From: Microbacterium saperdae
GTDB lineage: Bacteria > Actinomycetota > Actinomycetes > Actinomycetales > Microbacteriaceae
Assembly (NCBI RefSeq): GCF_006716345.1
Contig: NZ_VFOX01000001.1
Span: forward strand, 2,914,001 to 2,978,000
Direction of reading: 5' to 3'
Length of the DNA: 64,000 nt
Shown: positions 18,819 to 27,306 of the stretch, piece after piece
Numbering within the stretch: position 1 is the stretch's first letter
How the letters are laid out: every line of letters starts with the position of its first letter
Notes under the pieces: model-generated
The model's input: the letters and a program-made list of their open reading frames with translations, nothing else
The model's database searches: none
Told to the model about the DNA's origin: nothing
Translations under genes and position numbers: made by a program

Positions 18819-19811
18819 ATGACCGCGTTCCTCCTCCCTGTAGCGTTGTTCCTCGCCGTGGTCTTCGCCGTGAGCGCGATCGGCAAACTCCGCTCTCCTG
18901 ATCGCGGCCGTGGCACCTTCGAGGCACTGCGGATCCCCGTCTCTCGCACAGGGACGGCGTCCACGGCGCTGATCCTGCTCGAGGCGCTCGTGGCCGTCGC
19001 GCTCGTCGTGACCACCGGGTGGCTCTTCGTCGCCGCGGCCGGTGCGGCGCTCCTCCTCACGAGCGCTCTGCTGATGGTCGTGATCCGCGCACACCGCCTG
19101 GGAGCTGCGGAGGACTGCGGATGCTTCGGGGAGTGGCTCCCTGCCGTGATCGGCCCCCGCCTGATCGTCCGCAATGCTGTCCTGGCGACCGCAGCCTTCT
19201 TCCTCTTCCTCCCGGCGCTGTTCCTCCTCGCCAACACCGGCCGTCCCACCGGCGTGCCGCTCCTGCTAAGTTCCGGCTCCGCGGCGAACAGCTCACTCGG
19301 CGCTCTCGCGGCGGCCACCCTGATCGCGTTCGGTGTCTGGTCGATCGCGCGGGCATCGTCGACCGCCCCGGCGGCCCCCTCCCCGATCGCGCGCGGCGAT
19401 GGCGCCGTGCTCGTCCCTGCGACCTCTGAGGTCGTCGACGTTCTCGCCCGCGGCTCCCGCGCGCGCCTGCTCGTATTCGTCTCCGCAGGGTGCCACGCGT
19501 GTGCGACGGCCCTCGACGCGCTCATCCAGGATCAGGGCTCCCTCGACTCGCTGGTGGAGATCTACGTCATCCAGCGCGCGTCCAGCGGCTCGGCGGTGAC
19601 GCGTCCGACACACGACCTGCCCGCTACGGCCCGCTTCGCGCTCGACATCGGAGGCTCGCTCGGCGGAGCGCTGGAGATCGGAACCGCGCGGCCGGCGGCC
19701 GCGCTCATCGGCACGGACGGCGCGCAGGCCGGTCCTCTCGCCCTGGGTTCGGAGGAGATCGCTCAGTTGGTCGCCAGCATCGTCGCGTTCGCAGACGAGC
19801 CGACCGCCTGA
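18819..19811 (+). CDS. MauE/DoxX-type membrane protein fused to a thioredoxin-like domain
   Basis: A 330-residue protein. Residues 1-180 contain about five membrane segments and the MauE hallmark DCGCFGEW (C100, C102), a motif of the methylamine-utilisation MauE/DoxX group implicated in disulfide handling. After a short linker, RLLVFVSAGCHACATAL (from residue 217) is a thioredoxin-like strand plus CxxC (C225-C228). The fold suggests a membrane thiol-disulfide oxidoreductase acting outside the cell. Its immediate neighbour is a secreted protein with two cysteines, the likely client. No mauA/mauB dehydrogenase genes are present. Confidence 0.8.
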   Translation: MTAFLLPVALFLAVVFAVSAIGKLRSPDRGRGTFEALRIPVSRTGTASTALILLEALVAVALVVTTGWLFVAAAGAALLLTSALLMVVIRAHRLGAAEDCGCFGEWLPAVIGPRLIVRNAVLATAAFFLFLPALFLLANTGRPTGVPLLLSSGSAANSSLGALAAATLIAFGVWSIARASSTAPAAPSPIARGDGAVLVPATSEVVDVLARGSRARLLVFVSAGCHACATALDALIQDQGSLDSLVEIYVIQRASSGSAVTRPTHDLPATARFALDIGGSLGGALEIGTARPAAALIGTDGAQAGPLALGSEEIAQLVASIVAFADEPTA

Positions 19812-19822
19812 ATCGCAGACGG

Positions 19823-20896
19823 CTACGCGGCGCGACGCACCCGCTTCGGACGCCCGGTGATCCATCCCATGACCCACTCGACGGGACCGGTGCCGACGAA
19901 GCGCCACCAGAGCCATCCGACGAAGATCATGCCGGGGACGATCACGAACCAGCCCAGGTAGAAGTTCGCCACCGGGAACCCGTACGCGTTTTTCCAGAGC
20001 GCGATCAGGCCGACGTGGAGCACATAGAGCGACAACGCCACTTGGCCGCAGGCACGCAGCGGCACGAAGATGCTGTCCCAGAAGCGGCGGGCACTGCCAC
20101 GCTTCGTGGTGGCGGCGAGGACGACCGCGACGTAGGTGCCGAGCACGAGGCCGACGTCGCGCAGCGTATCCGTATAGTCACCAGACTGTTTGGGAACGAG
20201 GTGCGCGAACGCACCGACAGCCCAGACGATGTAAGCGACCGGCGCGATTCCCGCCAGGGTCCACAGCAGGGCGTCCCTGCGGAAGCCGTGCCGGACAAGC
20301 AGGGCGCCGAGAAGGAAGAACGGCAGCAGGTTGACCACCCGATACTGCGGCCCCAGGAATATCCAGTACATCACTTCGCGAACCGGCTCAGGTGCCGTGT
20401 AGATCCAGATCCACCCGCGCGCTGCCGCCAGCAACGGCTGACTGACGAGGAGCACCACCGCCGCGATCGCGATCACGACCGGGGTCCGTGCGAGCAGGAT
20501 CGGAGCACCGATGATGATCAGCGCCCCCAGGTAGGCGAGGATGACCGCCACCCAGGAGCCCCATGTCGACATCCACACGCCGAGCGCGATGAGGAACAGG
20601 CCACGCAAGGTCTGCTGCAGGAGGGTCACACCGACGCGGAGACGCCGATTCCAGACCAGCTGTGCGGACAACCCCATCACCAAGGCGAACAGCGGGGATG
20701 CCATCTCGCTGAACATGGAGGTGACGAACGAGACCGCCCCGGGTCGAGACGGCACGAACGGAGCGGCATGGGCGATGAGCATCGCCACGATCGCGATGCC
20801 GCGGAGCACATCGGGAACCACGAGCCTGGCACCTGCCGGCGGGATGCTGACGCCGGGTGCGGCACGCTTCATGTCGACATCGGCTTCTCGACCCAT
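19823..20896 (-). CDS. Multi-pass membrane protein, DUF418/acyltransferase-like
   Basis: A 357-residue protein with about ten hydrophobic segments. The opening VPDVLRGIAIVAMLIAHAAP matches the start of membrane acyltransferases of the heparan-alpha-glucosaminide N-acetyltransferase/DUF418 group (LRGIAI, then a membrane His). Near the end CGQVALSLYVLHVGLIALW is also typical. It may acylate a cell-surface sugar, fitting its place in the island, but the substrate is unknown. TAGTGT (minus strand, 20903-20908) lies 6 nt before the ATG, so the mRNA is probably leaderless. Confidence 0.75.
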   Translation of the reverse strand: MGREADVDMKRAAPGVSIPPAGARLVVPDVLRGIAIVAMLIAHAAPFVPSRPGAVSFVTSMFSEMASPLFALVMGLSAQLVWNRRLRVGVTLLQQTLRGLFLIALGVWMSTWGSWVAVILAYLGALIIIGAPILLARTPVVIAIAAVVLLVSQPLLAAARGWIWIYTAPEPVREVMYWIFLGPQYRVVNLLPFFLLGALLVRHGFRRDALLWTLAGIAPVAYIVWAVGAFAHLVPKQSGDYTDTLRDVGLVLGTYVAVVLAATTKRGSARRFWDSIFVPLRACGQVALSLYVLHVGLIALWKNAYGFPVANFYLGWFVIVPGMIFVGWLWWRFVGTGPVEWVMGWITGRPKRVRRAA

Positions 20897-20902
20897 TCTT
20901 TG

Positions 20903-20909
20903 ACACTAT
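20903..20909. promoter_or_regulatory. Overlapping divergent -10 boxes
   Basis: On the minus strand TAGTGT (20903-20908) serves the acyltransferase-like gene. On the plus strand CACTAT (20904-20909) serves the signal peptidase gene. The same seven base pairs carry both -10 candidates, so the two promoters cannot be occupied together. Confidence 0.45.
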
Positions 20910-20944
20910 TGGGTGTGCCCCCGACTGCGCGACCGGAGAAAGTC

Positions 20945-21628
20945 ATGATGACCACCACCGAGGAACCTCGACGGCGCCGCACTCCTTTCCGCAGCGTGTG
21001 GTTCCATGTCGCGCTCGCCCTCGCCCTCACCCTCTTGGTCGTCGCCTTCATCGGCCAGCCGTCCTCCGGTTCCATGGCGCCGACACTGCAGCCGGGCGAC
21101 CGGTTGATCGTCAACCGCCTGGCCTACGTCGCCGCCGACCCCGGTCCCGGAGACATCGTGGTGTTCCGCCCGGATGAGGATTGGGGAGAGAAGCCGGCGT
21201 CGGGAAACTGGGTCTCGGCGGCGCTGCGCTGGGTCGGCGAGACCACCGGCATCCGCCCGTACGTGCTCGTCAAGCGTGTCATTGCCGGTCCCGGGCAGAC
21301 GGTCGAATGCTGCGATGCCGACGGGTCAGTGCTGGTCGACGGCGAGCCACTCGACGAGCCGTACGTCGTCGACAACCTGCCATTCGTCCCCAGCCAGCTC
21401 GACTGCGACACGACGCCGGTGTCAGCCCGCTGCTTCCCGGCGGTCACCGTGCCGGAGAACTCATATCTCGTGCTCGGCGACAACCGTGCCAACTCCGCGG
21501 ATTCCGCGTTTCCCTGTCGGGGGAATCCCACCGCCGACGACGGGTGCTTCCGCTGGATGACCCGCGACGACGTGTTCGGCAAGGCCGGAGCGATCCTCTG
21601 GCCGGTCAGCCGCTGGGGTGGCCCGTAG
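20945..21628 (+). CDS. lepB: Signal peptidase I
   Basis: Membrane serine protease that removes Sec and Tat signal peptides. In the 227-residue form one N-terminal membrane anchor (about 18-37) is followed by the catalytic serine S43 in SSGSMAPTLQPGD and lysine K110 in VLVKRVIAGPGQTV. The C-terminal box reads YLVLGDNRANSADSA. The ATG at 20945 has GGAG 8 nt upstream; an in-frame GTG at 20915 is possible as a leaderless start. An extra signal peptidase within an exopolysaccharide locus suggests service to the secreted proteins nearby. Confidence 0.93.
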   Translation: MMTTTEEPRRRRTPFRSVWFHVALALALTLLVVAFIGQPSSGSMAPTLQPGDRLIVNRLAYVAADPGPGDIVVFRPDEDWGEKPASGNWVSAALRWVGETTGIRPYVLVKRVIAGPGQTVECCDADGSVLVDGEPLDEPYVVDNLPFVPSQLDCDTTPVSARCFPAVTVPENSYLVLGDNRANSADSAFPCRGNPTADDGCFRWMTRDDVFGKAGAILWPVSRWGGP

Positions 21629-21636
21629 CGGGGAGC

Positions 21637-24378
21637 TCAGCCGTCGTGACGGAAGCCGCGACGACGACGTACGATCCGCTCGACCTCGGCCGGGGTCAGC
21701 GGCGTGGTCTCGCCCGTGGGCGGTTCCACGGGGTTGACGAACACCTGGTCGAAGCCCGCGACGCCGCACGACACCCCTATCAGCCGCTCCACGGCGTGCG
21801 CCAACGTGCCGTCGGTCTCCGGTGAGTCGCTGAACGCCTCCGTGGGGATCTCGAGCTGCTGCACCGCACGAAGTGCGCTCGAGCGCGCCCAGAACATCGA
21901 TCCGGCGGCGAAAGACAGTCGATCGCTCTCCGGCAACGCCGGCCATCCTCTCCCCCACGTGACGACCTCGGCGATCGCGCGATTGGGACCCCACTGCACC
22001 GTCTCTCCGAGAGAGGGGTGCAGCGCCGGACCGACCATGCCGATCCGCTCCGTCTCGGTCAGCAGCGCCAGGATCGCCGCGACGCCCTCCGGGGACGGGA
22101 GCAGGCAGTCGAGGATGTGCGACATCCATCCGCTGAGGTCGCTGCGGTGCGGTGACCTCTTGGTGTGCAGGTGCAGCACGATGTCGTGGGCTGCGTGCTC
22201 GGGCGCGAATCCGAACACCTTCGGGGCGATGTCCCGCCCCTGATTCGGGAAGACCCGGATGACGGCATCGGGAAGCAGGCTCCTGAGCTGATCCGCTCTG
22301 GCCTCATCCGTCGTCGACACGTAGAGGGAGACCGGGTGGTCGATGATCGCGAGCCGCTCGGCGATCTGGACGGCGAGGTCGAGGTAATACGCGTGCACGA
22401 AGACACCGATGCTGCGAGGCAGACGGATGCTCCCGCGAGGGGCGAGCGTCACACTGGGGTGCGGCACTCCTCCGACTCCGCTGCCGCGCCGAGGACGCGG
22501 GGGAAGACCGCCGGTACGTGCCCAGCGCGGGGCCGTTGCCGCATCGTACTGAGTGACGCGCGCGACCCTGCGGGCCGACGATTCGAGGTCGCGCACCAAC
22601 GCCCACGGTGTCTCACCCGTGCGACGAACGATGTGGAGGTCGGCCTGCTCCGGCATGACCGCGAGAACGCGCGGGCTCTCGGCCCAGACGCGATCTCCGG
22701 GAGCGAGCCGGACGATCGCGCTCGCGTCCTGGTGAACCGGGTCGGGAAGTGACTCGAGCGTTGACCGCCCGCGGGAAGTCTGAACGACCGCCACGGATAC
22801 CAGTCTGCGCGTGACCAGTGCGGCCGCATGCGCAGCCACCACGGGCACGCGTCTGCGCACGACTCTGATCGTCCGCAGAGCGGCAGCACCCGTCCGTTGC
22901 ACGAGGCTCGGGAGCAGGTTGCTCTGCCTCATACGGAGCGAGACGAGTCGTACGCGTGCGCGTGCGCGACCGGCGAAGCCGATGCGCGCGCCTGCCGAAG
23001 CCCCCTCGGTCACGACCTCCTCCAGAGAATCCACGTAGCGATCCAGCGACTGGTATGAGCGGACGAAAGCCGCACGACGGACGCGCGTTCCGGCCGACGA
23101 CGTGCGCGCCACCTCCTGCGCACGGGCCGCCAGCGCGTCGGTGTCGGCGACGAACTCACCCGTCGCCGCAATGACGTCGGGGAGTGCGCGAAGTCCGATG
23201 TCGGCGTCCAGTCCGACGAACGGCACCCCGATGCCGGCCGCATTCATCACGGTCGTCGGCCCCGGGTCCTGGCGTGAGGTGAGCAGGTATACGTCGGTGG
23301 CGGCGTACCAGTCGTCCGCGTCGGCGCGAAAGCCCGGAAGAGCAAGACGCAGTCCTCGGGAGAGCGCCCGGTCTGCCATCGGACGCGCCCACCCGCTCAG
23401 CTCACCCAACCAGACGAAGGTCGCCCGCGCATCCACCGCAGCGATCTTCTGCGCCGCGTCGAGGAAGAGATCGAAGCCTTTACGTTCGTCGGCGTAGCCC
23501 GCACCGAGGAAGACGCGAGAGGGTGACGCGTACTGTGCTGCGAGGCGCCGACGCACGCGGCGTTCGCCGCGCCTGGACGGCGAGGGGGTGCGAATACCCG
23601 GGATGATCGTCCTCAGCCGCGGCGACGGCACGAGAAGCCGCGCCAGTTCGGCCTCCATCACGGGCATCGAGGTGACCACGGCGCGGGCTCGCGAGACGGG
23701 GCCCAGCAGATCCTGGGCGACCAGGTAATCGGGCATCTCGTGGACGAGCACCGTCGACCGCTGCGCCACTCCCAGCTGTTCCGCGAGAAGCGCGCCCCAG
23801 CCGGTGTTGGCGAGGATCGGCAGGTCGGCGGGCAGCTCTGCGCCGAGCGCCGCCAGGTCCCACCCTTCGTCGGCGATCATGGTCGGTCCGAGCGCCGCGA
23901 ACCGATCGAACAGCGGGCCACCCTGCTTGAGCAGGAACACCGGCGAGCGTCCCCGCGCACGGAGCCTGCGCGCGATCTCGAGCAGCAGCAGAGGGCCTCC
24001 CGCCGATCGTGCGTCGTTTCCGACCAGCAGCACGGGATTCAAGCGATCCTGCAGGGCCGCTCGCATCGCGCGTCTGGATTGCGCAGCGGTGACGGCAACA
24101 GCCCGGGGGGCGTGCCCGCGCAAGCGGCCCTGCGTCACATAGTGCGTGAACGGGTGGGTGCCTTCCAGCGCGAGGTGCGTGCGTCGGTAGAAATCCGGAT
24201 CGAAGGAGGGGCCGGGTGACCGGCCTTCCCGTTCGCCGTGAGCGACGAAGTGCCCCCAGCCGTCGCGGGTGACCGCGGCGACGTCGCCGTACGTGGCGAA
24301 ATACCATGCGGGGTCGAAGAGGGCGTCAGGACGCCGCGCATCGAGTGCCGCAGTTGTCGACGTACGACGAGTGCCCAT
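21637..24378 (-). CDS. Large two-domain glycosyltransferase: GT4-like plus RgpF-like
   Basis: A 913-residue protein. The N-terminal 75 residues include LFDPAWYFATYGDVAAV and FDPDFYRRTH, short repeats seen at the front of rhamnan-type glycosyltransferases. A GT-B/GT4-type domain follows (VFLGAGYADERKGFDLFLDA and a DPGPTTVMNAAGIGVPFVG nucleotide-sugar site). The last 230 residues are RgpF-like (IGVFVHAYYLDLAVQIAERL, FPNQGRDIAPKV, VLHLHTKRS), known from rhamnose-polysaccharide synthesis. The ATG at 24378 has GGGGGAGATCTGGGG directly upstream. It diverges from the NeuD-like gene. Confidence 0.85.
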   Translation of the reverse strand: MGTRRTSTTAALDARRPDALFDPAWYFATYGDVAAVTRDGWGHFVAHGEREGRSPGPSFDPDFYRRTHLALEGTHPFTHYVTQGRLRGHAPRAVAVTAAQSRRAMRAALQDRLNPVLLVGNDARSAGGPLLLLEIARRLRARGRSPVFLLKQGGPLFDRFAALGPTMIADEGWDLAALGAELPADLPILANTGWGALLAEQLGVAQRSTVLVHEMPDYLVAQDLLGPVSRARAVVTSMPVMEAELARLLVPSPRLRTIIPGIRTPSPSRRGERRVRRRLAAQYASPSRVFLGAGYADERKGFDLFLDAAQKIAAVDARATFVWLGELSGWARPMADRALSRGLRLALPGFRADADDWYAATDVYLLTSRQDPGPTTVMNAAGIGVPFVGLDADIGLRALPDVIAATGEFVADTDALAARAQEVARTSSAGTRVRRAAFVRSYQSLDRYVDSLEEVVTEGASAGARIGFAGRARARVRLVSLRMRQSNLLPSLVQRTGAAALRTIRVVRRRVPVVAAHAAALVTRRLVSVAVVQTSRGRSTLESLPDPVHQDASAIVRLAPGDRVWAESPRVLAVMPEQADLHIVRRTGETPWALVRDLESSARRVARVTQYDAATAPRWARTGGLPPRPRRGSGVGGVPHPSVTLAPRGSIRLPRSIGVFVHAYYLDLAVQIAERLAIIDHPVSLYVSTTDEARADQLRSLLPDAVIRVFPNQGRDIAPKVFGFAPEHAAHDIVLHLHTKRSPHRSDLSGWMSHILDCLLPSPEGVAAILALLTETERIGMVGPALHPSLGETVQWGPNRAIAEVVTWGRGWPALPESDRLSFAAGSMFWARSSALRAVQQLEIPTEAFSDSPETDGTLAHAVERLIGVSCGVAGFDQVFVNPVEPPTGETTPLTPAEVERIVRRRRGFRHDG

Positions 24379-24422
24379 CCCCAGATCTCCCCCAGCGCGA
24401 TATCCCCCTCGGGCCTGCTCGC

Positions 24423-24428
24423 TACACT
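24423..24428 (+). promoter_or_regulatory. -10 element of leaderless acetyltransferase gene
   Basis: TACACT lies 6 nt before the GTG at 24435. It sits in the 56-bp divergent gap shared with the large glycosyltransferase gene. Confidence 0.55.
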
Positions 24429-24434
24429 GCAAGA

Positions 24435-25145
24435 GTGTATGTCCTGGGGAGGTCTGCCGTCCCGCCGAAGATGGCATGTTTCGGCGCGAGCGGTACGTGT
24501 GTACAGGTGGCTCTCGATCTTGCGTATCAAGCGCGGGGGGTGAGCGACTTCGTCGCGTACGTCGCCGACGACGATCCGCGGGACTCGCACCCGGACGGTA
24601 CTCCGATCCTCGACTTCGATCAGCTCGTCGAGCTCGCCGACACCGCCGTCTTCGTCCCGATCCATGACCCGGCTGGGCGTCGAGCGGTCTTCGAACGATT
24701 GGCTTCGGCAGGAGTGCCGATCCTCGGAGCCGCAGGTTCACCCCACCTCGCCGATCCACGCGCGCAGCTGGGCGAAGGCGTGATCGTCACCTGCACCACC
24801 CGCGTCGGCTTCGGAACCACCATCGGCCGCGGGACCATCGTGCTGTCGGACATCGTGGCGCACGATGTGAACATCGGCGAGTTCTGCACCCTCGCGGTCA
24901 GCAGCGTCGTGTTGGGGCATGTGAATATCGGCCGCGATGTCTTCGTCGGCGCCGGAGCGGTCATCAAGAACGGAACTGCCCGTCGGCCGATCACGATCGG
25001 CGACGGCGCGATCATCGGCGTCGGTGCGGTGGTCGACCGCGACGTCGCCCCCGGCGAGACCGTGATCAGCCCGCGAGCCGTCAGCGTCGCCGAGTGGCAG
25101 GCCATGCGGGCAGCGGCGAGACGACCGAAGACGGGCGAACAGTGA
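24435..25145 (+). CDS. NeuD/PglD-family sugar O/N-acetyltransferase
   Basis: A 236-residue protein. The N-terminal half (MACFGASGTCVQVALDLAY onward) is a PglD-like Rossmann-type domain. From about residue 115 it has hexapeptide repeats of a left-handed beta-helix (GVIVTCTTRVGFGTTIGRG, VNIGEFCTL, VNIGRDVFVGAGAVI, ITIGDGAIIGVGAVV). It would acetylate an amino sugar made by the aminotransferase encoded next; the two genes overlap as GTGA. The GTG start at 24435 follows TACACT by 6 nt; longer reading frames run into the divergent gene. Confidence 0.85.
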   Translation: MYVLGRSAVPPKMACFGASGTCVQVALDLAYQARGVSDFVAYVADDDPRDSHPDGTPILDFDQLVELADTAVFVPIHDPAGRRAVFERLASAGVPILGAAGSPHLADPRAQLGEGVIVTCTTRVGFGTTIGRGTIVLSDIVAHDVNIGEFCTLAVSSVVLGHVNIGRDVFVGAGAVIKNGTARRPITIGDGAIIGVGAVVDRDVAPGETVISPRAVSVAEWQAMRAAARRPKTGEQ

Positions 25146-26206
25146 CCGTCACGCTCGGCCAGCCGCTCGCTCCCGACGCCGAACTGTTCGGGACGCTCGC
25201 CCAGGGGATCTGGGAACGCGCCCGATGGTCGAACGGCGGACCCCTCGTCGCCGAACTGGAACGAGGTCTCGAGGAAGCCGCAGGGTGGCGTCACGTCGTG
25301 GCCACGGCGTCCGGCACATCCGCGCTGACGACAGCGCTGCTCGCGCTCGGACTGCCCCGTGGCGGCGAGGTCATCACCTCACCTCTGACGTTCCGTGCGA
25401 CACCCCTCGCGATCGAGGCGGCCGGTCTGACGCCGGTGTTCGTCTCGTCGGACCCGCACACGTTGACTCTGGATCCCTCGGCTGTCGAACAGGCGATCCA
25501 CGCCCGAACCGTCGCCATCCTCCCCGTGCACCTTTTCGGCGTCGCCACTGACACGGCGTTGGACGTCCTGGCCGAAGCTCACGGACTCCCTGTCGTCTAT
25601 GACGCCGCGCACGCCTACGGCTTCGCCGACATCGTCGGTCGCGGCACGGCGACGGCCTACTCGTTGCACGCGACCAAACTGCTGCACACCGGGGAAGGCG
25701 GATTCGTCGCGACGGACGACGGCCAACTCGATCAGCGCCTCCGCCACGCCGTGAACTTCGGCATCGACCGCGACCATGACCTGCACGCGGGCATCAACGG
25801 CAAGATGTCCGAGCTCGCCGCCGCCGTAGGTCTGGCCACCTTCCCCCGGCTCTCGGCCGAGGTCGCCGCACGTGAGTCGCTGCGTCTCGCCTACGCGACG
25901 GCAGCGGAAAGCAGTTCGCGCGTGCGAGTGCACGCACCGGAGCGCCGCCGCGCGCTCGTGATGGACGTGGTGCGCTGCGACCCACAGGAGCAGGCGAGCA
26001 TCATCCGTGAACTCGCCGAGCATGACGTGATCGCACGGGGTTTCCCCGCCCTGTGCGGCGAGGGTGAGCGGTATGCGGACCGGCCGGTGGTGGGGTCGAC
26101 CGCACGCGACACCGATGAACTCTCCCGGAGCGCCATAGCTCTGCCCTTCCACGGCCGCGTGCAACAACGCCACATCGACTCGATCTCCGAGGTGTTCTCA
26201 TCGTGA
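25142..26206 (+). CDS. DegT/DnrJ/EryC1/StrS-family sugar aminotransferase (copy 1)
   Basis: PLP-dependent transaminase acting on a nucleotide keto-sugar. In the 354-residue protein SGTSALTTALLALGL contacts PLP phosphate, VVYDAAHAYG carries the PLP-pyridine Asp, and K179 in SLHATKLLHTGEGG is the Schiff-base lysine. Paired with the upstream acetyltransferase it gives an N-acetylated amino sugar; no dedicated dehydratase is adjacent, so the substrate may come from the PglF-like enzyme at 41.7-43.5 kb. The GTG start overlaps the previous stop. Confidence 0.9.
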   Translation: MTVTLGQPLAPDAELFGTLAQGIWERARWSNGGPLVAELERGLEEAAGWRHVVATASGTSALTTALLALGLPRGGEVITSPLTFRATPLAIEAAGLTPVFVSSDPHTLTLDPSAVEQAIHARTVAILPVHLFGVATDTALDVLAEAHGLPVVYDAAHAYGFADIVGRGTATAYSLHATKLLHTGEGGFVATDDGQLDQRLRHAVNFGIDRDHDLHAGINGKMSELAAAVGLATFPRLSAEVAARESLRLAYATAAESSSRVRVHAPERRRALVMDVVRCDPQEQASIIRELAEHDVIARGFPALCGEGERYADRPVVGSTARDTDELSRSAIALPFHGRVQQRHIDSISEVFSS

Positions 26207-27198
26207 CCTCCGCAAGCCCGACCCGAGATTTCGATCACGTCATCCTCACCCGCTTCAGCGTGCGCTTCCCGGAATCGCCTCCCATCGACGAGGACTGGCT
26301 GGCGTATCGGTGGGCGTTCTTCCGCGATGCGCTCGCCGCGTCTGCGGCTCGTCAGACCGAACGCGACTTCCAGTGGCTCGTCTTCTTCGACATCGATACG
26401 CCCGTCTGGCTGCTCGAGGAGATCGAGGCGCTGAGACCCGGACTTTTCACCCCGGTCTACGTGTCATCGTGGTCGAGCGCCATCGCGCAGCGGGCTGTCG
26501 CAGATGTATCGTCAGCCCCTTATTTGATCACGACGCGCATAGACAGCGACGATGCGATCGCTCGCCAGTTCGTCGCTGATGTGCAGTCGCACTTCGACCA
26601 TCAAGAGTCGCTCTACATCAACCTGCTGTGCGGAGTTCAGGTCGAACGCACTGGCGAGGTGTATCGCTACGACGAGCCGTCGAACCCGTTCATCTCGTAT
26701 GTCGAGAAACGGGTGGAGTCCGACGCGCCCCGCACGGTGTTCCAAAGCCTGAGCCATGGCCGGAGCCGATGGTTCGCCGATCTGCTGAACATCGTCGGAC
26801 CGCCGCGCTGGATGCAGATCATCCACGGCTCCAACATCGCCAATGGCGTGAGAGGACTGCGGGACCGACCCGAGAGCTTCGAAGCAGACTTCGATTTCGA
26901 TCTGCCTTTCGACCGCACGGTCTCCCCAGGCCGATATCGCAGGGAACGAGCAAGGAGTCTCGCAGACTTGCTTTGGCTCTGGGCGCTCCATCCGTACTAC
27001 TTCCGTGAGTTCCTGAGAGCTCGCCGCCTGCGCCGGAGTGGCACTCGCCTGCTCGCGCAGACCAAAGAGCCCGTGACCTACGAACGTCAGCGGAGCAAGG
27101 CGCCGCGCAGCATCAAGTTCGTCGTCAGGGCATTGCGGAGGAAGGATGGAGAACGCCGGTCGCAGCGAAACCGAGGACCTCACGCGTCCGTATCCTGA
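26203..27198 (+). CDS. Rhamnosyltransferase-like glycosyltransferase (PF11316 type)
   Basis: A 331-residue protein opening FDHVILTRFSVRFPES and containing RDFQWLVFFDIDTP and LITTRIDSDDAIARQFV. This is the layout of the putative rhamnosyltransferase family, with the DSDD segment in place of the DxD motif. It probably transfers a sugar onto the exopolysaccharide repeat unit. The GTG start overlaps the aminotransferase stop. The 108 nt to the next, convergent gene hold nothing I can identify. Confidence 0.8.
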   Translation: MTSASPTRDFDHVILTRFSVRFPESPPIDEDWLAYRWAFFRDALAASAARQTERDFQWLVFFDIDTPVWLLEEIEALRPGLFTPVYVSSWSSAIAQRAVADVSSAPYLITTRIDSDDAIARQFVADVQSHFDHQESLYINLLCGVQVERTGEVYRYDEPSNPFISYVEKRVESDAPRTVFQSLSHGRSRWFADLLNIVGPPRWMQIIHGSNIANGVRGLRDRPESFEADFDFDLPFDRTVSPGRYRRERARSLADLLWLWALHPYYFREFLRARRLRRSGTRLLAQTKEPVTYERQRSKAPRSIKFVVRALRRKDGERRSQRNRGPHASVS

Positions 27199-27306
27199 GA
27201 TTCAGCAGTGCGGAAGGCGATCGGCTAGGCCCGGCGCGAACTCACGACCTGGAGAGCCCTCATCGCTCTTCACCACCAGAGTTCTCCTCGCGCTGGCTCG
27301 GTTCGA

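Noticed and set aside
19490..21628. 712-codon frame ending in signal peptidase
   Set aside because: Only the last about 230 codons are signal peptidase; the rest overlaps the MauE-thioredoxin and acyltransferase-like genes and has the composition of a shadow frame.
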